The translations under genes and the position numbers were made by a program. The notes under the pieces were generated by a model that searched no databases, was not told the DNA's origin, and saw nothing but the letters and a program-made list of their open reading frames with translations. A stretch of DNA of 64,000 nt from Eremophila alpestris peregrina (taxonomy: Eukaryota > Chordata > Aves > Passeriformes > Alaudidae), in NCBI GenBank assembly GCA_009792885.1, contig WMCF01000113.1, positions 960,015 through 1,024,014 of the forward strand, read 5' to 3'. Shown one piece after another: positions 48,901-58,550 of the stretch; position 1 is the first letter of the stretch, and each line of letters starts with the position of its first letter.

Positions 48901-49625
48901 TGTTTATTAAAAGCCCAGCCCGGGCGGGCGGAGGGGTGACCTGCGCTCGCTGTCGCATCAGCCCGCGGATAGAACCGTGTCCGCTGACTGTCCCCGTGGG
49001 GGGAGATGTCAAATCTCGTGTTTCTGTGGGATGGGGAGGCTGGTGCCGCCGGGAAAAGATCCTGGAGCTGGGGCGGGGGGGGGAAGCGCCGGGGGCTGGG
49101 GGCGTGGGAGCCTCCGCTCAAGGCCAGGGAGAGCCATAAAAGCTCCTTGGAAGCAGTGACCGTGGAAGGAAGGGGGATGCGGGGCTGGGGTTGAGTCCAG
49201 CCCGGCAGGGGGTGACCGTGAAGAGACTCCGGTGGTCTCATCAAGTTGTCCTCCTTCAAGGCAATCGGGGACTCTGCTGGGGACGCCTCTGAGGGCGAGG
49301 GGTGAGGAAAAGAAGGGTGAAACCCCTCTTGCCCGACCCCACTGGCGGTGGCCCCCGTCACGGGGGTGTGAGCGGGACCCGTGGTGGGGGCTTGCTCCGC
49401 GGAGCCTTTCTCCGGGAAGGAGCCGGGCTGTCCCCGGCAAACGCGGGGCTGCCTCCTTCCCCGTGGCTACCGCATCGCTCCCAGCCCGACACCGGGGGGC
49501 CACCGCATCGCTCCCAGCCCGACACCCGGCGTGTCCCCCCCCTGCCCATCCCGGTGCGGCGGCGGGCGCTTACCTGCCGGGAGGAGGAGGAGGGCGAGGA
49601 AGAGGAGGCGGCAGCAGCAGCCCAT
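39933..49625 (-). CDS. PARM1: Prostate androgen-regulated mucin-like protein 1
   Basis: Four coding exons, 300 residues (human 310): 49625-49574, 42089-41403, 40663-40585, 40017-39933 (stop). A type I mucin-like membrane protein of Golgi, endosomes and plasma membrane. Exon 1 encodes a leucine-rich signal peptide after [10 protein letters not shown]. Exon 2 encodes about 228 residues dominated by Ser, Thr, Pro and Ala with an NATT N-glycosylation site, as expected for a densely O-glycosylated stalk. Exon 3 encodes the membrane span (about 248-270, beginning [15 protein letters not shown]). Exon 4 encodes the 27-residue tail with [14 protein letters not shown] and a terminal NPLYDDS. The span and tail nearly equal the mammalian sequence, which makes the assignment firm, while the ectodomain does not align. 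Intron 1 is 7.5 kb. Divergent from BTC. Confidence 0.95.
48152..48172. repeat. (TA)n microsatellite
   Basis: About ten alternating TA units followed by a T-run, in PARM1 intron 1. Confidence 0.9.
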
Positions 49626-49900
49626 GGTGCCGGCGGCGCTGGCAGCCGCGGCGAGAGGGACGCACCGCCCGGCCCGGCCCGGCCCGGCCCCCACCACCGC
49701 CCCCCGTCCGCGCCCGGCCCACAGCGGCACCTGCCGGCCCCGGCACCGCCGGGGATGCGGGACCAGCACCGCCGGGAGTGCGGAGCGCTGGGTGCTAGGG
49801 ACTGACCGTAGGGCACACCATGCTGTGTGCGGGCACCGGGACGGGATGGTGGGACCGGTCCGCCTGCCCTGGGATGAGGGACTAGGACTGGATGCTGAGT
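49270..49900 (-). promoter_or_regulatory. CpG-island promoter of PARM1
   Basis: Highly CpG-rich DNA around the PARM1 start codon at 49625. Upstream of the ATG (49626-49760 on this map) are CCCGGCCCGG-type repeats. A 33-base tandem duplication (49469-49526) lies in the start of intron 1. No TATA box seen. Confidence 0.7.
49469..49526. repeat. 33-bp tandem duplication near PARM1 exon 1
   Basis: The 25 bases beginning ACCGCATCGCTCCCAGCCCG occur at 49469 and again at 49502, so the period is 33. It lies about 50-100 bases inside intron 1, within the CpG island. Confidence 0.9.
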
Positions 49901-50047
49901 GCCACACGCTGCCAGTGGGCATCACACGCTGAGGAACAGGCATGGGGTGCTCTTGTAGCAGCAGGGGACACCCACTTGGGGCGCTCTGTGTCACTGCCAC
50001 TCGTCCCTCTTCATCCTCAGGGCCATGCCGGCTCCTGCCTGGATGTA

Positions 50048-50250
50048 ATGGTGCTGTCCTGGCACAGGCTGTTCAGAGAAGCTGTGGTTGCCCCATCCCT
50101 GGAAGTGTGCAAGGCCAGGTTGGACAAGGCTTGGAGCAACTTGGGCTAGTGGAAGGTGTCCCTGCCCATGGCAGCAGGTTTGGAACAAAAAGAGCTTTAA
50201 AGTCCCTTCAAGTAAAAACTCTTTTGTGATTCCATGATCCTGGACCTCCC
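50048..50250 (+). mobile_element. CR1 LINE 3' end between PARM1 and BTC
   Basis: Contains CCTGGCACAGGCTGTTCAGA, CAAGGCTTGGAGCAACTTGG and CCCTGCCCATGGCAGCAGGT, ending in GTGATTCCATGAT, the characteristic CR1 tail. Forward orientation, 5' truncated. Confidence 0.93.
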
Positions 50251-50866
50251 TGGGGATTCCCTTGCCTGCTGCATAGACGCATCTGGTGCCTGTGGTGGGG
50301 GACAACCCAGGTACATGAATCAAGGGGAGCCAGGCCAGAGTCAGGCAGTCAGGGTTTTGCCTTTCCATGGCACGAACAGCTCCCAAAATGCAGCTCCCAG
50401 TGCCCAAAGGACCCTGCCAGGAGACACCTGTTGCACAGCAGGAGGTACAAGGACCATTTTTTTTTTTACCTCTTTCCTTCTGTAAAGAGCTGTGCTGTGG
50501 GTGAAATATTTTCAGGCTGAACTCATCCTCTCCAGGCTTTTGCATGCTCACTATGGAAAAGGATTTACAGAGCTCTGGCTGTGGCCAAGCTATCTTTAAC
50601 TGGGGTTACTCAGCCCTCTATTCTGTTCTATTGTGTGGCGTTTTCTCAGGATGGAACCTGGCCCTGGGCCTAAAACAGCAGGACACAAAATCCAAGTCAG
50701 CTGGCATTCCTGAGGCAGACGGGTGTCGGGCGCTATCAGCATCTCAGCTCTCCTTGAAACCTTCCCTCTGCTTGGGAGGAGGCAAAATAATGCTGTTGTT
50801 GCTGCAGGAGCTCGGTGCTGTGGGAACAGTGCGATAATCTCCCTGCTGCTCGCCTCACTTGCTTTT

Positions 50867-50905
50867 TGTTGTTGTTGTTGATGTTGATGGTTGTTGTTGA
50901 TGATG
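50867..50905. repeat. (GTT)/(GAT) trinucleotide repeat
   Basis: Interrupted GTT and GAT triplets, about 39 bases, in the PARM1-BTC spacer. Confidence 0.85.
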
Positions 50906-51699
50906 GGCAGGAGTTTTTGGAGGGGAAGGACGGAGCTGGGCACAGCAAACGCCGTGCCCGAGCCACTTTTTGGGGTGCCAAGGGCTGGGCCGAGGGAAGG
51001 CCGGAACAGGCCAGAGGGCCACCAGCCCTGGGCTCCAGCTGCCATCTGCTGGTCACCTCTTCCTGGTCCTCCCAGGGAGGTCTCAGTAGGGCAGGGTACA
51101 TGGCCTGTACCATGAGAGATCCCTTTTTGGGGATAACTTTTGCCAGCGCTTTCCCATTGCCACTGGAGATGGGAAGCCATTGCCTCTGGTGACATTTACC
51201 CTGAGGCTCTTTTAATGTCTCTTTAAAATGCTTTTCCCCACCACTTTTATCCAGAAATGAAGGATGCCGGAGGGAAACTTTTGATGGGCACAAGGATTTC
51301 TTTTGTTTGTTTTGTTTTCGTTTTGGTTTTGGTTTGTTGTGTTTTTTTTTTCCCTGCTCCCTGCCTTTGCCCACTCCACCGGAACGAAACCAGCTTCTCT
51401 TGGATGGCTCTGTGCCACATCCAGCTGCCAGTGTTGCTGGTCTTGTCCGAGCAGAACTTTTGCACCATCCTTGTGGTTTGTCACCCTTTGCCTGTTTTTG
51501 GGGGGCTGCTGGCAGGGAGCCGGGGTGGCCATGAGCCGAGGGGCCGGCGGTACCGGTGCGCCGGAGCTTGCAGCAGGAATTTTTGGCTGGCCAGGGCTAA
51601 GGGAGCTTGCTCATCCCCTGGCCAGCGGCCAAATGGCATGGCTGGGTGGCTGCCAGCGCTTGCATTAATAGCTGCCAGCTTGCGGTTTGAGGTCACCCG

Positions 51700-52684
51700 T
51701 TCTTTCCAGTCTTTCATTTCCACCTTAATTCGCGCCTGTAACGGCGCGGGGCCGGGAGCAGCTCCCCCGCCCCTCCCTCCCTCCCTCCTTCCCTCCCTGC
51801 CTGCGCCCCTCTTTCCTGGAGAACCTCTTTGGCTCTTCTGCTCGGAGCCAGAACAGCGCCAGCCCGTGGCAAAGCATCCCTGCTGAGCAGCCCCAGATGG
51901 CAGCAGGGGACGCGCCGGCATCTGGGGGACACATTCCCCCCTGTGGATGTCTTCTGTTCCCCAAGATGTCACTCGGGGGACCAGGAACATCCTCCCACAC
52001 ACCCCGAGGCAAAAATACACCCCGAGGCAAAAAAAAAAAAAAAATACAGCCCAAGGCCAGAGGGCTTGTGCGAAGGCACAGCCCCTTGCAGAATAATTTG
52101 GAGCTGCCGTCATTCCCTGCCAAGGCCCTTGGGAGGGCGTTTTATAGCAGCTCGCTATGAATAAATCTACCTTTTCACAACAAGCTGTCCGGGGATAAAT
52201 GCTTTGGAAAGGTGAAGCTGGACTTGGGCACACACCCTCTGTCCCTCTGGAGAGGGGATCCCCGGAGCCCCGCTTGGAACCCGTGATGGCAGGATGGGGG
52301 GGATCCCTCTCGCTGCCCAAATCCCCAGGGATCTGGGGTGAGGCATCTGCTTGACACCTCCTGGCAGGACGAGGCCAGGCGTGTCTGGCGCGAGGTGGGA
52401 CACGCGTGGGTGGGACACGCGGGAGGGGACACGCCGTGGGGGCACTGCCAGACCGCCGAGGGATGGCTCCGGCGGGGTGCGAGCCGCGCAGCTGGAGGAG
52501 GCGCAGGAGGAGGAGGAGGAGGAGGAGGGCGGCGGTGCCAGAGCGGCCGCCCCCGTCCCGCCCCGCCGCGGCTGCCGGGCACCGGGCACCGGGCAGGCGG
52601 CGGCGGCGCGCATGGAGGCGGCGGCGGCCCCGGCCCCGGGCGGCGGCCCCGGTACCCTGCTGCTCTGCCTGGCCCTCGCCTCTG
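51700..52684 (+). promoter_or_regulatory. GC/CpG-rich promoter region of BTC
   Basis: GC-rich sequence that rises to very dense CpG at 52340-52680, covering the BTC start codon at 52612. It contains a GGGACACGC-type motif three times (52396-52435) and a GGA-repeat purine tract at 52494-52532. No TATA box seen near the start. Upstream there is a CCCT pyrimidine repeat around 51770-51800. Confidence 0.6.
52494..52532 (+). repeat. (GGA)n purine tract in BTC promoter or 5' UTR
   Basis: Polypurine run of GGAGGA units 80-120 bases upstream of the BTC start codon. A strand-asymmetric tract of this kind can adopt non-B DNA. Confidence 0.85.
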
Positions 52685-55600
52685 GTAAGCACGGGCGTCC
52701 CCCTGCCCCGCCACCTGTCCGGTCCCGGGATATCCAGGGGCTGGCAGGGTGTTCCTCCCTGTCCCGGCCCGGTGCTTCCCGCCCCTGCACGGTGCTCCGC
52801 GTCCCTGCATGGTGTCACCTCCACTGTCCCGCTCTGGTGTCACTCCCTGTCCCGGCACCGTCCTTCCTCTGGTCTGCTGCTTCCCGGTCCCAGACTGATG
52901 ATCCTGCACCTGCCTCCCGGTCCCATCCCGGTGCTCCCCCCTGCCTGTCCTGGTGCTCCCCCATCCCATCCTGCTGCTCCCCTGGTCCCATTCTGCTGAA
53001 CCCCTATATTCTCCCCTCTTACACCCCATTCTGATGCTGGCCCTGTCCCATCCCAGTGTTCATCCTGGTGTTTCTCCAGTCCCATCCCAGTGACTCCTTG
53101 TGCCCCCAGGACAATCCCAGCCCAGCCCTTCCTCTGTGCCCAGCCTGGTGTTTACCCAGTCCTGTACCTGGGCTCCCCCTTGTGCCCCCAGGCCCCATCC
53201 TGGAACTCCCCACAATTCCAGTGATGTGCTTCCCCCGCCTCTGAATCCCTGGAACGCTTGGGGCCAGCATGAGGGCCAGGATGTCCTGGCTGGATCCTGG
53301 AGCAGGACTGGGATGCTTTTACCACCTGTTGATGGGACGCTGCTCGTGGGTGCCTGAGAACCCACAGCCATCCTTGGGCAGCGCCAGGAATGTGGGATGC
53401 CGGGGGCAGGGGGTCCAGTACCTATTCAGCAAGTGCGTGAGCATTCCCATGTCTGTTCCTAAGTTTTTGGGAAGCAGGAAGCTGCAGACAGGTGTCTGCT
53501 CGTGGCTGCCAGGAAATAACTACAGATAGGCTGGACAGCTGACACCCTCCCTGCCAGAGAGTGCCTGCACTGGGATTTCAGGGGAGCTTTTCTCTCTGCA
53601 GGGAGCAGTTTGGGTTTGGCCCTTTGGCAGGGCTGGTGACAGCACTTGGCAAAACCTGCCAAACCTGTGCTGGCAGGAGGAAACCAAGGGTAGCCAACCT
53701 GTTTTAGGGCTGGTGTGTCCCCTCAGACCACGGCAATGTCCTGGGTAATTGCTCTCCTGCAGTTTGGGCTTTCCTGTGAGAGCACGGGGGTGTTAACAAG
53801 CAAAATAATCCAATGTTTGGGATGCTTTTCTGAGTTATCTCTGGCTGCTCAGGAAAGGGTGCATCCCAAGATAGTGGAGCCAGTCTCCCCGTGCATCAGA
53901 GAGATGAGGATGTTTGCACCTGCAGCTTCTGGGTGCCGCGGTCCGGCTGTGGGTGGGCGCAGCCCCCTCCCTCTGGAGCTGGCACTGCCCCCAGGGCGGT
54001 CCTGCCGAGGGGCTGCCGGCCCGGCGGATGCCAGAACTCCGCATCTGGTTGCAATAAGGGTGGGGAGCTCAGTTTGGTGGGGATCTTTCCATGCCGAGCT
54101 GTGAACTCGGTGACCGGGAGTGAAGTCAGCCTCCCTCCCTGTCCCGCTGCGTGCCCACGCCGCCCACAGCTGGATCCCGGGGTGCAGCCGCCCCATGGCT
54201 CATCCCTGGCTCCCGCCGAGCAGCTCCCACCCTGCTGCTGGCCCGGGCGGGGCGGTGGGCTCCCTTTCCTCCCCGCCGGGCTCTCTCGGAGCTCTGTCAC
54301 CCAAAGCACGTCATTAGCGTGGCGGTGGCTATATATAGCCAGGAGGGACGTGCGTGCTGGGAATGTCCCTGCTCTGGGATAGGGGGGGACTCCGGAGGCT
54401 CGGCTGGGCAGCCCGCACCGCTGTTTCCAAGGTGTCCAAGGGCCGGATGAGGAAACAGGTAGCAGGAGGCTGCCAGGATTTGGCCGCGCAAACTCTCCGC
54501 TCTCTGGGAAGCCTCAAAGTGCACCCAGTCGGGATGGCAACAGCCCCGCCTCGGCGAGCCACCTCCGCGGGAGCCACCCAGCACCCTGCCCCGTCCGGCA
54601 GGACCTGTCCCCGCTCCCTGGGTGCCACCACGGCGGTGAATCCCTGGGGAGGGCCGGGCGGGGAGCGGGGCCGTGCTGAGTCAGTGCTGGTATGCCAGCG
54701 ATCCGGTTACCGCCGCTCGGACGGGCCGGGATCAGCCGCCTCTCGGTTTCACCCCGCGGCCACGGAGAGCGTGGTGGCCCCGCTCCTGCCCCAGGTTGTG
54801 CGGGGCTCCAGGGAGACTTCAGAGCACCTCGCAGTGCCTAAAGGGGCTCCAGGAGAACTGCAGAGGGACTTGTCACTAGGGCACGGAGTGACAGGACAAA
54901 GGGGAACGGCTTCATACTGACAAAGGGCAGGTTTAGATTAGATATTGGGACGGAATTCTTGCCTGTGAGGGTGGGGAGGCCCTGGCACAGATTACCCAGA
55001 GAAACTGTGGCTGCCCCATCCCTGAAAGTATCCAAGGCCAAGTTGGACAGGGCTTGGAGCAACGTGGGACAGTGGAAGGTGTCCCTGCCCATGGCAGCAG
55101 GGTTGGAACAAGATGAACTTTACAGTCCCTTTCAGCCCAAACCAATCAGTGATTCCATGATTGCGGATCTCTCTGGGGACCCCTCCCTGCATCCTCCCTG
55201 GGCAGAGGAGCAGCTGGCTGGGCTGTGTGGTCCAAAGCCCACCAGGCTGGCTCCCAGACCCTCGTGCTGGGGCGTTGGTGGGTGGAGGAGGCAGGCGGGG
55301 ACCGGCTTTCCTTTCTGCCGGCCCTGAGGAAAAGCTGGTGCTGCCAGCAAAGGGGGGCCGCGGGCACAGCTGCAGGGCCCACTGCCAGCGCCCTCCCCGT
55401 GGCTGTGGCGGGGCGGTGGGGGGGTGCTGGGGCTCCCCCTCTGAGCTGCCTCCGCTGCCTTCCAGGCTTGGCACCCTTCAGCTGCGTGGGCGCCGACACC
55501 AACGTCACGGCCGGCCACGGCACGGAGGGGCTGAGCTGCGGCACAGCCAAGGGATGCACAGGTAAGGGGGTGGTGGGAGGCTGCTCGGGGGAGCCAGAGG

Positions 55601-56611
55601 CCTTGGAAGGGAGCGGGGGAGCAGGCCAGGATGGGCGATGAGCAGGTGTTTTCTCTAGCGTAGCCGTGTGTCATCTCTGGAAGCCAAGAACACCCGGCTG
55701 GCTGCAGCCCACAGGGCTCGGAGCCGCTGCGGGGATGCAGCAGCTCAGGGATGCTGCTGCCTCGGGGCAAAACTGTCACCCGTCTGGGAGAGTTCTTCGT
55801 CCTTGTCACCCCCAGGGAACGGGACACAGCTGCGGCGGCAGAGCCACTTCTCCCGGTGCCCGGAGGAGTTCCAGCACTACTGTGTCAAAGGGAGGTGCCG
55901 CTTCCTCGTGGCCGAGCAGGCACCGGCTTGTGTGTAAGTCACTCTGGGTGGGGACATGGTACACCGGGTGTGCTGCTCCCGTCCTCCCATGGAAAGCAGC
56001 ATGAGGGGGGCACGGGCACCGTGGCAGCTTTTGGGACCCGCCTTCTGCCTACCCTGTGCCGCGGGGCAGGTGCGAGCGAGGCTACACCGGGGCTCGCTGC
56101 GAGAGGGTGGATCTGTTCTACCTGCGAGGGGACCAGGGCCAGATCGTCATCATCTCCCTGATCGCCGCCATCGTCGTCCTCATCATCCTCATCGTCGGCA
56201 TTTGCCTCTGCAGTCAGTACGTGGGGGACGGGACGGGAAGGGAAGAGAGAGGAAAGAGGGAGCAAATCCTGCCCAGCTCTCTTGGCTCCAGGCAGGTTGA
56301 ACTGGGGCTGTCCCAGGCTGGTGGGACATAGTCCTGCAGGTGTTGGGAGGTGCCTGGGACATTCCCTGGGGGCAGAAACCAGCTGTGATCCCATATGGAT
56401 CTTCTGCAGGGTAAAAGCCGAGGGAGAGGGAGGAGCATGACTGATATGTCCCGTTCTGCCTTTTTTATTTTTGTTTGTTTTTTATGATTTTTCCTCCCTG
56501 TCAAGCCACTGTCGGAGGCAGCGTAGGAAGAGAAAGGCAGAAGAGATGGAAACGTTAAACAAGGATTCGCCTTCCAGAAGTGAAGATGTGCGGGAAACGG
56601 GCATCGCGTGA
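52612..56611 (+). CDS. BTC: Betacellulin (EGF-family growth factor precursor)
   Basis: Five coding exons, 179 residues (human 178): 52612-52684, 55466-55561, 55816-55933, 56070-56216, 56506-56611. BTC is made as a membrane precursor and shed to activate EGFR/ERBB1 and ERBB4. Seen: a signal peptide with a LLLCLALA core; a short propeptide with N-glycosylation sites at Asn37 and Asn58; one EGF domain with Cys71, 79, 84, 95, 97 and 106 in exact EGF spacing, and Arg105 before the last cysteine as in receptor-binding ligands; juxtamembrane VDLFYLRGD; a membrane span about 120-143 rich in Ile/Val; and a basic tail CRRQRRKRK followed by EEMETLNKD. Domain and tail match mammalian BTC rather than EREG, AREG or EPGN. 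A further non-coding exon may follow the stop. Divergent from PARM1, as in human. Confidence 0.96.
52700..53225 (+). repeat. Degenerate minisatellite in BTC intron 1
   Basis: Many imperfect C-rich copies built around GTCCC(A/G)xxCTGGTGCTCCCC, with a period of roughly 25-35 bases, beginning just after the exon 1 donor. Units are too diverged to count exactly. Confidence 0.7.
53226..54884 (+). other. BTC intron 1, middle part
   Basis: No coding exon recognised. A second GC-rich patch at about 53930-54800 contains a TATA-like CTATATATAG near 54330 and a perfect AP-1 consensus TGAGTCA near 54679. Confidence 0.4.
54885..55165 (+). mobile_element. CR1 LINE 3' end in BTC intron 1
   Basis: Good CR1 3' end: the GGTTTAGATTAGATATTGGG run, GAGGGTGGGGAGGCCCTGGC, CTTGGAGCAACGTGGGACAG and the terminal GTGATTCCATGATT. 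Forward orientation, 5' truncated. Confidence 0.95.
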
Positions 56612-56629
56612 AGGTGCTGGGTAGCGGGG

Positions 56630-57850
56630 GGCGACCGAGCCGGTGTGACCGGAGCCCCGCATTGGGGTGGGTGCCGAGGCCGACGGGCTCCGCTTTCTCC
56701 GCAGGAGCTCCCGGTACCTGCGGGCGGGTCCCGGACGGCAGCAGCGGCTGGCTCCATGGGCGAGGGCTAAAGCGTGCCGCGGCTTAATAAAGGGGTGACG
56801 GAAAGGTGTCCGCGTGTCGCCAATGTCCTTGCGGGCGCGGGGGCCGCTATACCGGCGGGGGCTGCGCTGCCGCGCCGCGGCCGCCAGACGGCGACACTGC
56901 GCTGCGCGGGGCTGCCATACCCGCGCTGGCCACGCGAGGGAGCCACAATTCCGCCCCGTCCGTGCCCCTCCCGCTCCCGGCTCCAAGCGCTCTGCCGGGC
57001 TCCCGGTCCCGTTCCGGGAGGCCTGGGGGCTGTGCTGCTCCCTCTGCCGCCGCCGCGCCTCTCCGTAGGGACCGAGCCGAGCTCAGCGTCCCTGGGCGCC
57101 CTCCCGGTTCCCGACGGCCGGCGGGAGAGAGGCGGGGGATCTCGGTGTGCCGGAGCCAGACGGGGTGAGGGAAACCGGGCAAAACGGATAGGAAACAGGT
57201 GTGTCCCGGGGCAGAACTGGGCGCACCGGGGCCAGTGGCTCTCGTCTCCCCGCGCTGCGGGTTCTGGTGCCCGGCAGGCGCTGCCCGGCGCTGCGGTCCG
57301 GACCCTGCCCGTGCAGCCACAGGTGATGGTTTATTTCCCTCCCCTCGGTGCGGGACCCGCCGGGGGTCCCGGTGACTCTGACAGTGGGTTTAGTGGCTTT
57401 CACTCTCTGCGGGGAGACAGCAGCAGCATCCCGGGATGGGGCTGGGTGTCCCTGGTGTCTCCCACGCTGTACAGCGGGAGATGGGGACGCGGTGGAGCCG
57501 GGGGTCCCCGGCAGCTCCCAGTTCCCATCACGGGAGCGGCTCCCGCTCGAACCGTGGCGTGGTGACCGGCCCGGGGGGCTCTGCATGCCGCGTCTCCCTG
57601 CTGGTGCTGGGGAGACTGGGAGCAGGTGGGGCTGGAGTCTCCCGGGAGAGAGGTGACCCCTCCTGCCCCCGGGCTCGGTTCTCCCGGCACGGGCATGGCT
57701 GGGTTCCTCTGCACGAGCAGTCAGACCCCTCCAGCCTGGCACTGGCTTTGCCAAAGGCAGGATGCGCTCGAGCTGGCGACTGTGGGAGCAGCTCCTGGGG
57801 AAACTGGTTTGCACTGAGCCCGGGGGTCATCCTCACAGGTGGAAGCCTGG
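56630..57850. promoter_or_regulatory. CpG island downstream of BTC with no assigned gene
   Basis: About 1.2 kb of dense CpG DNA that starts just after the BTC stop codon, covers its polyadenylation signal and continues almost 1 kb past it. Open frames run through it on both strands (for example 56774-57565 plus, 57083-57814 minus), but none resembles a known protein and GC-rich DNA generates these by chance. Confidence 0.6.
56786..56791 (+). terminator. BTC polyadenylation signal
   Basis: Perfect AATAAA 175 bases after the BTC stop codon. A gtgctg-like donor just after the stop and a ttctccgcag acceptor ending near 56704 suggest a spliced non-coding last exon, as in mammalian BTC. Confidence 0.65.
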
Positions 57851-57898
57851 GAGCTGGAGCTGGCGGCGTGATTTCCTGTAAGAGGGGCTTGGGGGTGG

Positions 57899-58550
57899 TG
57901 AGCTAAGAATTTAAACAGTTAGGATCATAGCTGAGGGATAGAATCGACCTATATTGATTAGGATACAAACTGAAAGAATGAAGATGTGCTAATCATTGCC
58001 AGATGCTTAGGCTCGAGCATAGAAAATGAGTTGCTTGTTATTATTGCTTGCTTTAGTTGTGTTTGTAGAAGGAAATGAAATGCAAAAACCATGATGGTTA
58101 TACGTGAGAGCAACAGGACCGTGACAGCAGCTGGACACATAAACTAATGAGAACCACAGCAGGACCAATCAGATTATGCCAAGAGGTCACAGAGGCCTGC
58201 CAGCAATTAAAAGGTAGAAAGGTCACTGCAAGGAAGACGTCTCTGACTTCATCCTTCAAGACCACTGACCCAGTTTGAGACCACTGGCCCAATTCAAGAG
58301 AAAAATTTCACACACATGAAGGACTTTGAACCACATTTCTATATGGAGTGGGGGAGTGGGAGGTGCTGGGATTATGCATATGCATAAGCATTCTGAGTAT
58401 GTCAGATTTTGGGAAATGAATAGAGGGCAAAAAGCCTTGTAATTGGCGGGCACGACTTTGGAGAGGACCCCTGTGCCACCTGATGTCACAATAAACACAC
58501 CACTTTCTAACTTTGACTTGGTTAGAGGGTCTTTGTCCGTGAATTTATCA
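57899..58550 (+). mobile_element. Probable solo LTR of an endogenous retrovirus
   Basis: About 650 AT-richer bases between GC-rich DNA, running from TGAGCTAAG to TTTATCA. It has a CCAATCA box near 58164, a perfect AATAAA at 58490-58495 and a TTTGACTTGGTTAGAGGGTC U5-like end, an order typical of an avian ERV LTR. No gag, pol or env frame adjoins it. No target-site duplication was found, so the ends are approximate. Confidence 0.5.

Larger units (their letters stand above)
42090..49573 (-). other. PARM1 intron 1
   Basis: No coding exon, CR1 or RNA gene recognised in this 7.5-kb intron. It holds a TA microsatellite at 48152-48172 and an A-rich run near 47240. The last 1.2 kb (from about 48600) becomes GC-rich as it approaches the PARM1 promoter. 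Confidence 0.5.

Noticed and set aside
48345..49139. 264-residue plus-strand open frame near PARM1 exon 1
   Set aside because: Falls in PARM1 intron 1 with no recognisable domain; probably chance in GC-rich DNA.
51481..52824. 447-residue minus-strand open frame across the BTC promoter
   Set aside because: It lies antisense to BTC exon 1 in GC-rich DNA where stop codons are rare; composition is low-complexity and no domain is visible.
56774..57814. 243-263 residue open frames on both strands in the orphan CpG island
   Set aside because: Arg/Pro/Ala-rich translation on both strands at once is what CpG-rich non-coding DNA gives; no conserved motif.
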